This document shows positions 52,277-62,935 of a stretch of 64,000 nucleotides of DNA, piece after piece. This stretch comes from Macrostomum hystrix. Taxonomy: Eukaryota; Platyhelminthes; Macrostomidae. Location: the NCBI GenBank assembly GCA_950097015.1, contig CATNEN010000024.1, forward strand, positions 310,001 to 374,000, given 5' to 3'. Numbering within the stretch: the stretch's first letter is position 1; each line of letters opens with the position of its first letter. Below the pieces are notes generated by a model. It ran no database searches and had not been told where the DNA came from. It saw only the letters and a list, made by a program, of their open reading frames with translations. Position numbers and translations under genes: made by a program.

Positions 52277-53138
52277 TCGACTTCTGTCGTTCAATATTTT
52301 TATATTTATTCATGCTCGTCTTATGCTACTTGTAGTAAGTGATTTGATACAAAGAATGCAACTTTGGAATCATAATTGTATGGCGCTATCTTCTGGGTGC
52401 TTGGCCGTGTTCTTAAATAATATATAATCTGCTAAAGCTATTTCTCAATTCCTAATATCTGCATTTCTGATAGTAAAACACTTTCAGCTAAAGAGTTTAC
52501 ACATTTTTTTCTTTGTATTCTTCTTTTCTAGATTGAAGGCTAAGTAATTTGTAGGAGTTTCAAATTAAAGTCCCCAAGCTGATTACGGTTGTGCCATAGA
52601 CAAAAAGTAGACAGCAAATATTTTGTTTTAGCAGTCCTTTGAAAATGTAGACTATCGATTGATGTACAGGCTCTGTAGATATAGTTGTTTATAGAAAAAA
52701 ATTGTTATTGAAAATATTGTCTACCCTTTAAATAATGAGTCTATTCCGGAGCTGTTTGTCAAAATATGAGACAGGAAAAAATTTTATATGACTCTTATCT
52801 AAATGGTGTTTGGAGAACTCAAATCGAAGCTTATATTCGCAGCCCAGCGCACATTGCGGGTACGTGAGAGTGCAGTCCAAGGAGCGCAGTTTCAATATTT
52901 CAGCAATGCTCTTCAGTTTAATCTAAAAAGATAAGAGGTGATTCTAGGCCTATGGTCCCTCCCTGACTGGCAGGTATACAGGTAGAGACAACTGTCGGCT
53001 TATTTCTTAGCAGCTGAGAAAGCAGAAAGCAGCTCTGGTTGAGAAGGAAAAATTAATTTTCAATAAAGAAACTGGCAAACAGACTGGCTTATTGTCCAAA
53101 GCGATCAATTGACAAGTCTATTATAGAGGCTAAGCACA
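52277..53138. other. DUS2 3' flank and upstream region of the next gene
   Basis: AT-rich, with no coding frame. It probably contains the DUS2 3' UTR and the promoter of the gene at 53139. Confidence 0.5.
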
Positions 53139-53873
53139 ATGTTTCTGCGCAGGGACAGTGCTGCTCAGTTGATGTACCTGTACCCAACGACAACTCAGTC
53201 TCCGCCACGCTGGCGGTCAGATGCTTCCGAGCCGGGCATTGCTACGACAACCCTGTCATTTCCCGGCGGAGGTCGCTACAGCGACTTCTCCGGCGTCCTG
53301 TTCAACGCGCTGATCATACTCAGCATCGTCTTGGCCGTCGGCCTGGTGTTCTTCTGCATGTGCAGCTGGTGCAAGGTCATGGCTTGCAGGCCCTGCTGCG
53401 CGGCATCAGACGACGAAATCGACGATTATGAAGAAGATCCGCCGTCTGGGCGGCGTCGTCGACGATCTCATCGTCGGCGACATCACCAGGTGGCGCCGGC
53501 TGCAGCGCGCCGTCGATCGATGCCAGCCTGGCTAGCCGGCTCGAGAGGCGCCACCGACTTCGGCCGCTATCCGACACCGCCTCCGAGCTACTTTGAGAGC
53601 GTCGACGAGCTGGGCATGCCACCGACACCGCCGCCTGGCTACTTGTCGTCGACCAGAGCGGCGGCGTCTGCAACGCCGGCCGCACCGGCGCCTGCTATGG
53701 CGAATCAGCCAGTTGTCAATAGAGACGAGGAGGACAAGCCCGTCGATGAGGTGGACCTGGCCACCGCGCTAGCCAGCTTGAGCTATCGCCGGTCGTGTCC
53801 CAACATCCGGCTGGTGGCTCCGGCTCCAGCGGCTAGAACTACCGCGCTGCAGGACCCGGCGCCGTCGAGCTGA
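53139..53873 (+). CDS. Single-pass membrane protein with PPxY motifs, intronless
   Basis: A 244-residue single-exon frame. There is no signal peptide; one strong membrane segment lies at residues 53-75 (FNALIILSIVLAVGLVFFCM), followed at once by a cysteine cluster (CMCSWCKVMACRPCC) that could be palmitoylated, an acidic run, and an Arg/His-rich stretch. Two WW-domain-binding PPxY motifs follow (PPSY 148-151, PPGY 165-168), inside twin TPPPSYF/TPPPGYL segments. This layout (short ectodomain, TM, Cys-rich juxtamembrane, PPxY tail) is that of adaptors that recruit NEDD4-type ubiquitin ligases, but I do not recognise a specific family. It is one of the few genes here without an intron; a retrocopy is possible. 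Confidence 0.75.
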   Translation: MFLRRDSAAQLMYLYPTTTQSPPRWRSDASEPGIATTTLSFPGGGRYSDFSGVLFNALIILSIVLAVGLVFFCMCSWCKVMACRPCCAASDDEIDDYEEDPPSGRRRRRSHRRRHHQVAPAAARRRSMPAWLAGSRGATDFGRYPTPPPSYFESVDELGMPPTPPPGYLSSTRAAASATPAAPAPAMANQPVVNRDEEDKPVDEVDLATALASLSYRRSCPNIRLVAPAPAARTTALQDPAPSS

Positions 53874-55105
53874 CAGGGATATCCTTCCTGGTATTATTGT
53901 TTAAAACCTTCGAATTGTACACTATTTAAGTATACGAGCTATCATGTACATTTGCAGATGGGCAATGGGTGCCTTAGTGTGTGCGAAGTAGGCAACAATA
54001 TTGCCGGTGTTCTCTTAATAGCTAAAAAGAAGTGACTATTTTTATTCCGATTCGCGCTTTCTGCTTTTGCCACACGTGGTTTCACAGTATTTGCTTCTAC
54101 TTTTTTATTCCTGCTTAAAATGGCACGTTAAAGTTCTTCTTCTGTGGACTTTGGTCTCTTAACGAACGCCGCCACATTAACTCTGCACTACTAATACTAC
54201 TGATATGCTTGCTACTGCTAGAATAGTGGTTGAAGCTGCGGACTCCCTGACAGAGAGGTCTGGAGTTCGAATCTAAGCCCCAAGGGAAGCAGTTTGTCCT
54301 AGGGCAAGGCACCTAAATTCCCTAGTGCTTGAGTTCACAATTAAATCGCAGTAACAGTTCCCAGTCCACGGACTGTTGAAATTTTGGTGCAGATTCTTCT
54401 CACATCTCACAATCTACTAAAATCCGGTATTTTCCAAGTGCAATATAAGTGCAAATGTTTTAATTACTTGCAGATTGTGCATCTAATTTATTTTGACCAA
54501 GCTTGCAAAGAATGTAAAAGTACTTAATTCTGTTTCATTTCATTAAAATCTGATATTAGCACCGGATATTAGCTATAATTTTATTTCGCACAGAAGATCA
54601 GATAAAATGGAAATACTTCAATTTTCGCGAATGTTCTTCGTACGAATTAGGCGCAATGTACACCCATAGCTTAAGTATTTAGCTAACTGAAAAACTACTT
54701 CATACTGTTGCTAAGCGCGAACAATAAAATTCTGAGAGTGACCAGATAGTTTAACACGAGTTGCAGGTGAGTTTAAACCTGTACTGAATAGTTTGTTGCT
54801 GTTATGTTTTTAATTTTCATGCACGACTGCGTTGCATCACAACCTTTTAACTACGTATGTCAGACACCAACTCGTTGATCTTAGGCAAATCAATTCCAAG
54901 ATAGATATTCCATTTGGTAAGTTTCATTAAGCTTGAATTCCAGCATGCCTACAAACCCGTAGCTAGCTGAAAACCAACCCAGAGGCGGGGCTGTTGAGCG
55001 ACATCTATGCACTCAGTCAGAAGGCAGTCAACAATGCACATTCCAAATAAACCACTTGTCTTTACTTCAAGTGATAACGATTTACGAAGCGAAGCGAGTT
55101 GTAGC
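53874..55105. other. Intergenic with one SINE
   Basis: No gene seen apart from the SINE at 54214-54378. Confidence 0.5.
54214..54378 (+). mobile_element. SINE family B
   Basis: The plus-strand head TAGTGGTTGAAGCTGCGGAC and B box GAGTTCGAATC, then TAGGGCAAGGCACCTAAATT and the palindrome CAGTCCACGGACTG. The head differs from the copies at 30178 and 49765, so the family may use more than one tRNA source. Confidence 0.75.
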
Positions 55106-55140
55106 CATGCAATAAATTGAGTCTTCGCAGTAAGAGAACG
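55106..55140 (-). ncRNA. Spliced-leader-like sequence (SL RNA gene, pseudogene or retroposed SL)
   Basis: The minus strand reads a 35-mer that starts CGTTCTCTTACTGCG and ends AATTTATTGCATG. From memory, the Macrostomum lignano spliced leader is 35 nt, ends in the same way with ATG, and differs here only at position 3. After the ATG comes GCTACAAC, not a canonical GT donor. A functional SL RNA gene would need a GC donor; otherwise this is a pseudogene or a retroposed trans-spliced transcript. No obvious Sm site was found, though GGTTTATTTGG lies about 55 bases downstream. Confidence 0.7.
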
Positions 55141-55931
55141 TCTTTGCACAATGGAAGTGGGTTATTTTACCTGAAGGCCTGATTTACGAATGTTTGTTTG
55201 GAATCGATGCGTTACTTCCTACAGGTTTAGGAGTTTTAAAAGAGTTAAAATGCGCTGTATGGATAGACCAAGTTAAAAAACAATAAGAAATCACAATGTT
55301 TGGGATACGCTTGGTACTAATTATGAAAAGTAGTCGCAAACGCATCTGGCCGCAAAAAACGGTACCCAAGACCCCTGAACACTCATTCCCATAGGAGCCG
55401 GAGTATGAATGATTCCTATATATGAAGATTGTGAGATAAATATTGAGAGTTTATTTGAGAGTTTTGAGAGTTTTGAGGGCCCCCCAACCCACCCAGGCCG
55501 CCCCCGGGTCGTGAGTTACAGGATTAAGTGTTGTAATTCTTTCGTATTGTCGGCAGTTCGCCAACGCGGTAGTGGGGGTTCGGGTACGGACCGCCCACAG
55601 CTTGCCGGGGGTAGAGGGGGGAAGCAGCGACCCTCGAGGCGTCCAGACACTCCAAGGAGAGACGGGATGGACTTGGAGCGTACCGACACTCGCTAAGCCC
55701 TGACTGAAGGTTTTGACTGCGAGCGGGTAGCCACTCGACAGCCCAAGAGAGAGGTAGATGATGGTCTGGAAGCGTACCGACACTTCGCAGACTCGAGGAA
55801 GACTCTGGAGGAGAAGGATGATGGTGAGTTTTTGGCAGCAGCCGAGGTTGGGCAGAGGAACAAGATTCGATAATAAAGAAATAAATAACGCGTGAATGCT
55901 TTTCTTACCGGGAGGGGTTGAACGTGGAACT

Positions 55932-55965
55932 CATGCAATAAATTGTGCTTCAGGCTGCGTCGTTT
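55932..55965 (-). other. Third spliced-leader-like sequence, strongly diverged
   Basis: It shares the last 13 bases (AATTTATTGCATG) with the sequence at 55106-55140; the 5' half is only loosely similar. It shares the upstream CTGATTGGCTAGC element with the copy at 31385. Confidence 0.4.
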
Positions 55966-56540
55966 ATTATGGATTCTACTTTCTAATGTTGTATTAGCTT
56001 CGCCAACGTTCTCGCCCTAGTACTCTGGCGGCGCGGGGCTGGCCACGGGCAGCGCGCGCAAATAAATAACCGCGTGGGGTGGGGCGAGGGCATAGGGCTG
56101 GACGGGGTAGGGCTAAGCCACGCAGGGCTGGGGTGGGGTCGGCTGCAAGCCGAGAGAGAGAGAGAAGGAGACCGGCTAGCCAATCAGAAGCCTCCTTGGC
56201 GAGAGGCCTGATTGGACTAGCGAGGACGGCACAGGGGACAGCCAATGGGCGAACGACAAACGACAAACACGCCAACGGAGGGTGGCCTAAGCCGGGGCCG
56301 GGCAGAACCGGATTGAGCAGGCGGCTGGGGTGGAAGGGCTGGAGACGCAGGGGTCGGGGCAAGGTCGTTATGAGACGCAGCTCACAACATAAGCGACTAG
56401 GCAGCCTGTCCTGGGAAGCTTGAGAGCCGGAGTTCCGTCAGCCCCCGACTCCCGTCCCAAGGACGAGGCCCCTGCTTGCCACAGCACCACAGCCAAGGCG
56501 ACCAGGGAAGGCAGGAGGACCCTATGGATTTGAGTGACTG

Positions 56541-56945
56541 ATGCCCCTGAGCACGTAAAAGGCCCCACACGAGTAGGGGTAATTCGACCTAGGACCGGCC
56601 AACACTAGAAAACCGGCCTTTCGGACGCACCCCAGTACGAGCAGCAAGGGACCAATGGGCTCAGAGGAGCATCCGATTGGCAGCGAAAACAGCCCCGAAC
56701 ACCTTTAGGCTCTAAGGGAAGCCCCGCTGAAATATGATTTTGAATGCCTGATGCCCCTGAACACCTAAGAGGCGCCACACGAGTAGGGATGCTCAGACCT
56801 AAGACCGACCCCCCCCCAAAAGCCGGCCTTTCGGCTGGACCCCAGTACGAGCAACAAGGGGCCAATGGGCTCAAAGGAGCATCCGATTGGCAGCGAAAAC
56901 AAACCCCGAACACCTTTAGGCTCTAAGGGATGCCCCACTGAAAAG
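56541..56945. repeat. Two-copy 210-bp tandem duplication
   Basis: Copies at 56541-56733 and 56751-56945 share ATGCCCCTGAGCAC-like starts, CCGGCCTTTCGG, CCCCAGTACGAGCA, GGAGCATCCGATTGGCAGCG and ACACCTTTAGGCTCTAAGGG. Divergence is about 10 percent with small indels. Confidence 0.9.
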
Positions 56946-57532
56946 AACACGATTTGGATTTTTAACCTCCGGCCTGAATAGGCCATTGGTTTGGAACCCC
57001 GATGGGAAAGATGAAAATTTTTTTATTATTTTAACGGCAAAAAAATTGTTTTTGTCGTAGAAAAGTCGTAATATACTACTTTTGAAAAAATGATGAAAAG
57101 TAGTAGTTGGAGAATTTTATCTTTGTTCTGCCTCCGGCAGCGGTGAGTGGTACTAGCATTCTGGTTCAAAATGCCAGCGCAAAAACTACAGAGTGGCCAA
57201 GAGGGTCAAGAGACCGTCTTTACGGCCAATCCTCAAACGAGACAGAGAGCGCAAATGGGGGATGACTCAGGATGGCCCAGAGGGCCTTCTAGAGACACGC
57301 TATATTTGAACTTAAACCCTAGCGGCTGGAGAGAAGCGATCGATAGTAGGGATAGGGTTAAACCCCGCCTCAGATGTACATAGGCAGACGAAGGAAAGAG
57401 ACGAAAGGGGGGTTGGGGTACAATCGTGGAGAGTATCAGGGGCAGGGGGAAGGAGGGGGTGCAGCGATTTAGAAAGGAGAGACACAATCAGAGCAAGTAA
57501 AAACTAATCGCATAACCAAAATTCGCTACACC

Positions 57533-58823
57533 TTGACTTACTTGACTTATCTGCAGGGCGGTCCGATGGACACAGCGGGGAGGCGGAAGTCGCCCATTCC
57601 GCTAATCCCTGAAAGATTCCCTAATCGTTTCGCTGCCGCAGTGCCGCTCGTTGGGGGACGAAGCGCACACCGGCATCAAGGAGACGCTGGGCGGTTTTTG
57701 CCGCCTCACCGCGGATAAAGATATCAAGCGGGAGGATGTTCAGGAAGGCGCTGAGGCCATCGAAGGGGGCGGATGGCTGGGCGCTCATGATCATGCGACA
57801 TGCGCGACCCTGCACTATCCAAAGAGTCTCATGGCAGGTCTTAAGCTGCAGGGCGCTAGCCCAGATCAGTCCGGCGTACGAAACAGCCGGTCTGACCATA
57901 GCAGTGTAGATCCACCAAAGGCGTTTGGGGGTGAGACCCCAAGTGTTGCCTACCGCCCTGCGCAGCTGCGCCAGAATCGCAAAGGCCTTTTTGGCTTTAG
58001 CGTGGACATGAGGAGTCCAGCTGAGCCTGTGATCGAGCGTTATGCCCAAGCATTTAGTTTGCTTCTAGAAGGTGATGTCCTTTCCATACAGCTGGAGGGG
58101 GCGAATATGCCATTTGTTTTTGCTGGTGAACATGATCGCCGCTGTCTTAGACTCGGAGAGCTTCAGACCACAGCGAGTTGCCCATCTTTCAGCGTTGTTA
58201 ATAAAGTTTTGCAGAAGGTCTCGGAGGGCCTCTGGTACCGGGCCAGATGCCACTGCCGTAACATCATCCGCGTAGCCGACCTTTAGGATGGGATCCGGCT
58301 GAGAGTCCCGTAAGAGCTCGTCGATAACCATGTTCCAGAGAACTGGTGAGAGGACGCCGCCTTGTGGGCTACTTTTACAGACAGTGACCGTCCGCTGGTG
58401 TCCAAGAAGGTGTGCCGTAGCAGTGCGGTGGCGGACCATGTACATGATCCACCTCCTAAGATGCGAATGCGTGTGCCGCATACGTAGGGCCCTGTCAAAC
58501 GCCTCGAAGAGAACGTTGTCGAAGGCCCCATCAATGTCCAGGAAGATGCTGGCTGGGAGCAAAGCCGTTCCCGAGGACGGCCTTTTCCAGAGCGCCCACC
58601 AGAGCGTGGAGAGCGCTTTCGGTGGAGCGTCCCGACCGAAAAGCGTGTTGATTGTCGCTTAGCGGCATATTTTTCAGCTCCACAGAGAGGAGGCGCCAGA
58701 GCACCAGTCTCTCCATCAGTTTGACCATGGTGGAGGTTAGACTAATTGGCCGGAACGATTTAATGGAATGGCAGTCCGGGCGGCCTGGCTTGGGGATAAA
58801 TACCACCCTCGCCTCGGTCCATG
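57533..58823 (-). pseudogene. Jockey-like LINE reverse transcriptase, 3' half
   Basis: Non-LTR retrotransposon, minus strand. Continuing from the 5' half at 60943, it encodes AWTEARVVFIPKPGRPD, KSFRPISLTSTMVKLMERLV, AFRSGRSTESALHALVGALE, FLDIDGAFDNVLFEAFDRAL, SSPQGGVLSPVLWN and the catalytic YADDVT, then the thumb (GITLDHRLSWTPHVHAKAKK). There is a frameshift near 58555 and an in-frame stop at about 58065, so it is dead. The tail region present in the fragment at 62007-62650 is deleted. The 3' end is a short TAAGTCAAG repeat (57533-57549), shared with the other copy. Confidence 0.92.
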
Positions 58824-58833
58824 CCTTCGGGAC

Positions 58834-60932
58834 GGGTCCACGAGGTTTGCCAGCCGGAAGGTTGCCAGCCGAAGGTTGCCAGCCGGAAGGTTGCCAGCCG
58901 AAGGTTGCCAGCCGGAAGGTTGCCAGCCAGAAGTTTGCCAGCCGGAAGGTTGCCAGCCAGAAGTTTGCCAGCCGAGAGGTTTGCCAGCCGGATGGTTGCC
59001 AGCCAGAAGTTTGCCAGCCGAGAGGTTTGCCAGCCGGAAGGTTGCCAGCCAGAAGTTTGCCAGTTTGTCCCATTCCCCCCATTATTCAAGAGTTTGACTC
59101 AACTCCCTCTCCCCTCCATTTAACCGTTTCAGCGTTGATTACTTTCAGGTAGACAATCAGAAAAGCCAGACGTGACTAGTCATAAAAACATTCTCCTTTC
59201 TATTTCCAGATCAGCTAGTTGCTCAAAAAACTTCAACGAGCCAGCCGAGTCCCCGAGCCCTTATTTCATATTGATTTCGATTGAGAAGACGAAATTATGC
59301 TGCAGAAATATGTAACAGTAATTATATTCAGGAACTCAGAACCCCCACCCCCTATCATGAGTTCCCAAAAACAAAAAAGACAGAAAATGGTATTACACAT
59401 TATTACAGACTCTTGTACAAAACTATTATTACTGCTTTATTACTACGCTATTACACATGATGGCACGTGCAAAGAGTTGGAACTGTTTGAGGAAAAGTGC
59501 GACTCAATACAGTAAAAAGAATTCGGTGCAACAGCGCAACAAAATGTTTCTGTGTAACTCAAGCCGGGAAAAACTGTATTACAAAAAGCAGCACCACAAA
59601 AAGGTAGTTAAGCATTCGCCATCATCAGCTTCTGGGCAAAAGCGACTCTAAAAGTTGCTAGTGCTTACTTGTATTAAGTATAATTCATCCTTCTTTAATT
59701 ACTTCGGAACTTTTAAAAGCATTTTCATTATTAAGAGTGCCACCCAAGACCAAGATAGTAAAAATAAAATACTGAAATAAGGGACCGAACTGCAAATGTA
59801 AGAGAAACTGACAAAAACAGCAGCACCCTGAAAGTTTGAACTCGTCTAACTTCTGCCTCACAATTTGCAACGAATGTGATTATAGAAAGATTATCCCCTG
59901 GTCTTTTACCTGTAAAACAATTATGTCACTATTTCACCGCAGTATTGACAGCTTGTCATTTGATAAACAATTGCCAGCTATTACTTGCTCAAGTGATGGG
60001 CGATGCCCCTCAGTAAGGAGCGCAACGGAAAGTCAGCTGGCAGTCCACCGTCATTCCAGCGTTGCGTGATGCGCAGGACCATCGCGTTGCTCTGCGCGTA
60101 CTTCTGCCTCTCTTGTGGCACTTCGCCCGCGGCAGCTCGCTGCATCAGTAGGCGCTGATGGTCTTGTTCCTTTTTGAGGCAACTGAGTAGCCTGAAGACT
60201 TGCGGACTACTGCACGCGAGCACGACTTGAAGCCTTCGATGCCAAGCTTCCACACAGTTGTTGGTCCGATGCCGACCCTCAAGCGTGCGCTGACATTCCA
60301 GAAGGCTAGTTCAAACCTTGGTTGCCGCCTCTGGCCATTTGGAAGACGCCGACCAATCCATTGATCCTCAAAGTAATTCGCCACCGGCGTGAGCTGCTCT
60401 GGGAAACCAGGCATCATTATCAGGTTGTCAAACGATGTGGCGACGGAGTCAATGGGCACAAATGCCAGAGCAGTGAGGCAGCGCATCCAGAGCGATATTT
60501 CCCCATCGTCCTGCTCCAGCTGTTGCTTTAGGCCTTCAGATATGGCCTTGCGGTACACGCACTGCCCTAGGTGAAATAGACACCCAGACGCGACAATGTC
60601 AAAAACGTGCCTGATGGCGTTCATGTGCGCTCGCTCGAAGTCGGCCATCCACCTGATCCACCCGTTCTGAATCACTGATTGTAGTGAGACCAAATTGTTG
60701 CTGGTGAGAGACATCCTGGACAACGTCATAGCAAACTGTCCAGCAGCTGGCAAACTTCCGGCTGGCAAACTTCCGGCTGGCAAACATCTCGGCTGGCAAA
60801 CTTCTGGCTGGCAACCTTCCGGCTGGCAAACCTCTCGGCTGGCAAACTTCTCGGCTGGCAAACTTCTGACTGGCAACCTTCCGGCTGGCAACCTTCGGCT
60901 GGCAACCTTCCGGCTGGCAAACCTCGTACTCC
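58834..60932. mobile_element. Mutator-like transposon (MULE) inserted in the LINE
   Basis: A 2,099-bp element flanked by perfect 10-bp direct repeats CCTTCGGGAC at 58824-58833 and 60933-60942. Both ends are inverted repeats of about 200 bp made of tandem subrepeats (GAGGTTTGCCAGCCGG, GGTTGCCAGCCGAA, AAGTTTGCCAGCCAG). Removing the element and one duplication rejoins the LINE as GYVPKAWTEARVVF, apart from a one-base shift. A broken MULE transposase lies inside near the right end (59981-60735). The middle (59100-59980) is AT-rich and non-coding. Confidence 0.93.
59981..60735 (-). pseudogene. MULE transposase fragment, frameshifted
   Basis: The minus-strand frame carries WMADFERAHMNAIRHVF and GCLFHLGQCVYRKAISEGL, the conserved acidic region and C-x-x-H motif of MULE-domain transposases. 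It then has YFEDQWIGRR and FELAFWNVSARL. Near 60265 the frame shifts to RTNNCVEAWHRRLQVVLACS and continues to a stop at 59981. The N-terminal zinc-finger part and first catalytic region are absent, so it cannot be autonomous. Confidence 0.82.
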
Positions 60933-60942
60933 CCTTCGGGAC

Positions 60943-61650
60943 ATACCCAAGCACAATGCATGCAAGCTTTAAGGAGCTTGCAAATATTTGTGAGGAAACC
61001 ATGGCATTTTACCGCCTCGCGAATGAAGGCTGGTATAATGCCATCCGGCCCCGGGGATTTAAAGAGTTTGAAGGACTGGGCTGCCTTGGTAACCCGGTCT
61101 TCGGTAATGATGGACGCCGCAAGGATATGACCTCCCTCGGTATGATCCGGGGGGTCTGTCCCTGCTGGCACGCTGGGGAAGAAGGCTGTGAGCAAAGTGT
61201 CAAGCGTTTCCCCAGGGTTCTCGGTGGGCATTTTGTCCAGCGTGAGGGCTTTGACAACTCTGGAGGTGGGGCGAGTGCCCTCAAGCTCCTCACAGTATTC
61301 CCGCCACTTACTGTTTTTGGCGTTTCTGACTTCCTTCTTGAAGCTATGAATGGCTTCAAGATACGCAGCCTGATCAGCCGGGTTTTTAGTTTTCGTGGCC
61401 CTGCGGTGTAGCCGCTTCGCTGCTCGACGGAGCTCGCCGAGCTGCGGATTCCACCATGGGGCAGATGTTTTGCCTCTGTAGGCTTTGAGGGGGCAGGAGG
61501 CCTCGAAGGCGGTGGTCAGCGAGTTAGTGAGAAACTCAGCTAGTTCATCCGCTTCATCGCAGGTGCTGGCAGGGGGGCTGAGGTTTCGTTGAGTTCCTTC
61601 GAGGTTATACCTGAAGGCTTCTCAACCGGTGCTCCTAGCGTTCCTTTTCC
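60943..61650 (-). pseudogene. Jockey-like LINE reverse transcriptase, 5' half
   Basis: The minus strand encodes APWWNPQLGELRRAAKRLHR, NSKWREYCEELEGTRPTSRV, AAQSFKLFKSPGPDGIIPAF and ICKLLKACMHCAWV, the linker and finger region that precedes the reverse transcriptase core at 58823. No apurinic endonuclease domain is found upstream, so the copy is 5'-truncated or that part is lost. Confidence 0.9.
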
Positions 61651-61739
61651 AGGAAGTCGCTACACCACTTAAGGACTTAAATAAAAGCTGAGAAGGTTGC
61701 GAATGACGTACTGTAAGAATTAAAGAAGAGGAGATGTAG

Positions 61740-62006
61740 CGTATAACCCACAGAAGAGCATGAAGAAGAGTAAAAAAAGTAGCGAATAAACCACAGAAGA
61801 ACATGAAGAAGAGTAAAAAAAGTAGCGAATAAACCACAGAAGAACATGAAGAAGAGTAAAAAAAGTAGCGAATAAACCACAGAAGAACATGAAGAAGAGT
61901 AAAAAGTAGCGAATAACCCACAGAAGAGCATTAAGATGAGTAAAAAAAGTAGCGAATAACCCACAGAAGAACATGAAGAAGAGTAAAAAAGTAGCGAATA
62001 AACCAC
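61740..62006. repeat. About 43-bp minisatellite, left block
   Basis: About six copies of an A-rich unit with AGTAAAAAAAGTAGCGAATA and AACCACAGAAGAACATGAAG. The same unit continues at 62651-62935 beyond a LINE fragment. Confidence 0.92.
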
Positions 62007-62650
62007 TTGACTTACTTGACTTAGCGGCAGGGGGCCTCCATGACGGACGCAGCGAGGAGGCGGCTGTTGCCGCCCATATCGCTAACCCCTGGCAGCCAGA
62101 CGGCCTCCAGCGAGGCGGTGCCGCTCAGGGTGGTCCGTCGGTCGGTTCCGCCGCGCGATCTTCCTCGCCATAGGCTGGGAAGAAATCAGCTCGGCCGGTA
62201 TCCCGGAGGAAGTGGGCGAGCTGAGGGATGTTCTCGGGCGAGCAGGCTTCGGCAAGAGTCGGTGCCGGCCCGAGGTGTTTTAGCCTAGCCCGGGTGAAGG
62301 CCGGGCAGTGGCAAATGAAATGCTCGGCGTTTTCACGGCCGGAGCAGCAGAAAGGACACGTTTCCTCAGGCACGTGGCCTTGGAGGTAGCGGTGTCTGGT
62401 GAAGCAGCCATGTCCCGAAAGGGCCATGGTGACTGCTCTCAGGTCTCTGCGGTTTAGCCTGAGTAAGGCCTTACGCAGGTTACTAGAGGGGGTTGGCACC
62501 GCAGCCCTGGACTGGCGACAGTTCAGGGTGCTGGACCACCTCCTCCGGTGCTGGGTCTCCATCCAGTGGTTGATGCTGGAGTTGACAACGGAGGCGGGGA
62601 TCGGGGATTCCGGGCCCGGGCCCATCAGGGAGCTGGCTGCTCCAGCCTTA
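62007..62650 (-). pseudogene. 5'-truncated LINE 3' end within the minisatellite
   Basis: The minus strand encodes the C-terminal tail of a related [24 protein letters not shown] followed by [19 protein letters not shown], a CxxC...H...C zinc-knuckle-like tail. It ends in the TAAGTCAAG repeat (62007-62023) shared with the copy ending at 57533. Confidence 0.85.
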
Positions 62651-62935
62651 AGAGTAAAAAAAGTAGCGAATAAACCACAGAAGAGCATTAAGAAGAGTAA
62701 AAAAGTAGCGAATAACCCACAGAAGAGCATTAAGATGGGTAAAAAAAGTAGCGAATAACCCACAGAAGAACATGAAGAAGAGTAAAAAAAGTAGCGAATA
62801 AACCACAGAAGAGCATTAAGAAGAGTAAAAAAGTAGCGAATAACCCACAGAAGAGCATTAAGATGAGTAAAAAAAGTAGCGAATAACCCACAGAAGAGCA
62901 TTAAGAAGAGTAAAAAAGTAGCGAATAACCCACAA
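62651..62935. repeat. About 43-bp minisatellite, right block
   Basis: About seven copies of the unit seen at 61740-62006, with AGAAGAGCATTAAGAAGAGT variants. Confidence 0.92.

Larger units (their letters stand above)
55380..57530. mobile_element. GC-rich retroelement-like unit with SL-like core
   Basis: Compositionally unlike the surrounding AT-rich sequence. The minus strand has CCAAT-type boxes (56180-56187, 56240) upstream of a leader-like AATTTATTGCATG (55932-55944). A 10-codon start follows, then a good intron (donor CCCG/GTAAGA, acceptor TCCTCCAG) leading to a 43-residue frame ending at 55693. The stretch 56541-56945 is a tandem duplication. This may be a retroelement control region; no protease, reverse transcriptase or integrase frame was found in it. 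Confidence 0.4.

Noticed and set aside
58760-59152. Repeated NLPAGK/GWQPSGWQT and VASRKVASR ORFs
   Set aside because: They are the subrepeats of the MULE terminal inverted repeats read through into LINE sequence.
60145-61002. 285-aa ORF apparently fusing repeats to a transposase
   Set aside because: A chance fusion of LINE sequence, the MULE inverted repeat and transposase remnants; element boundaries with target duplications explain it.
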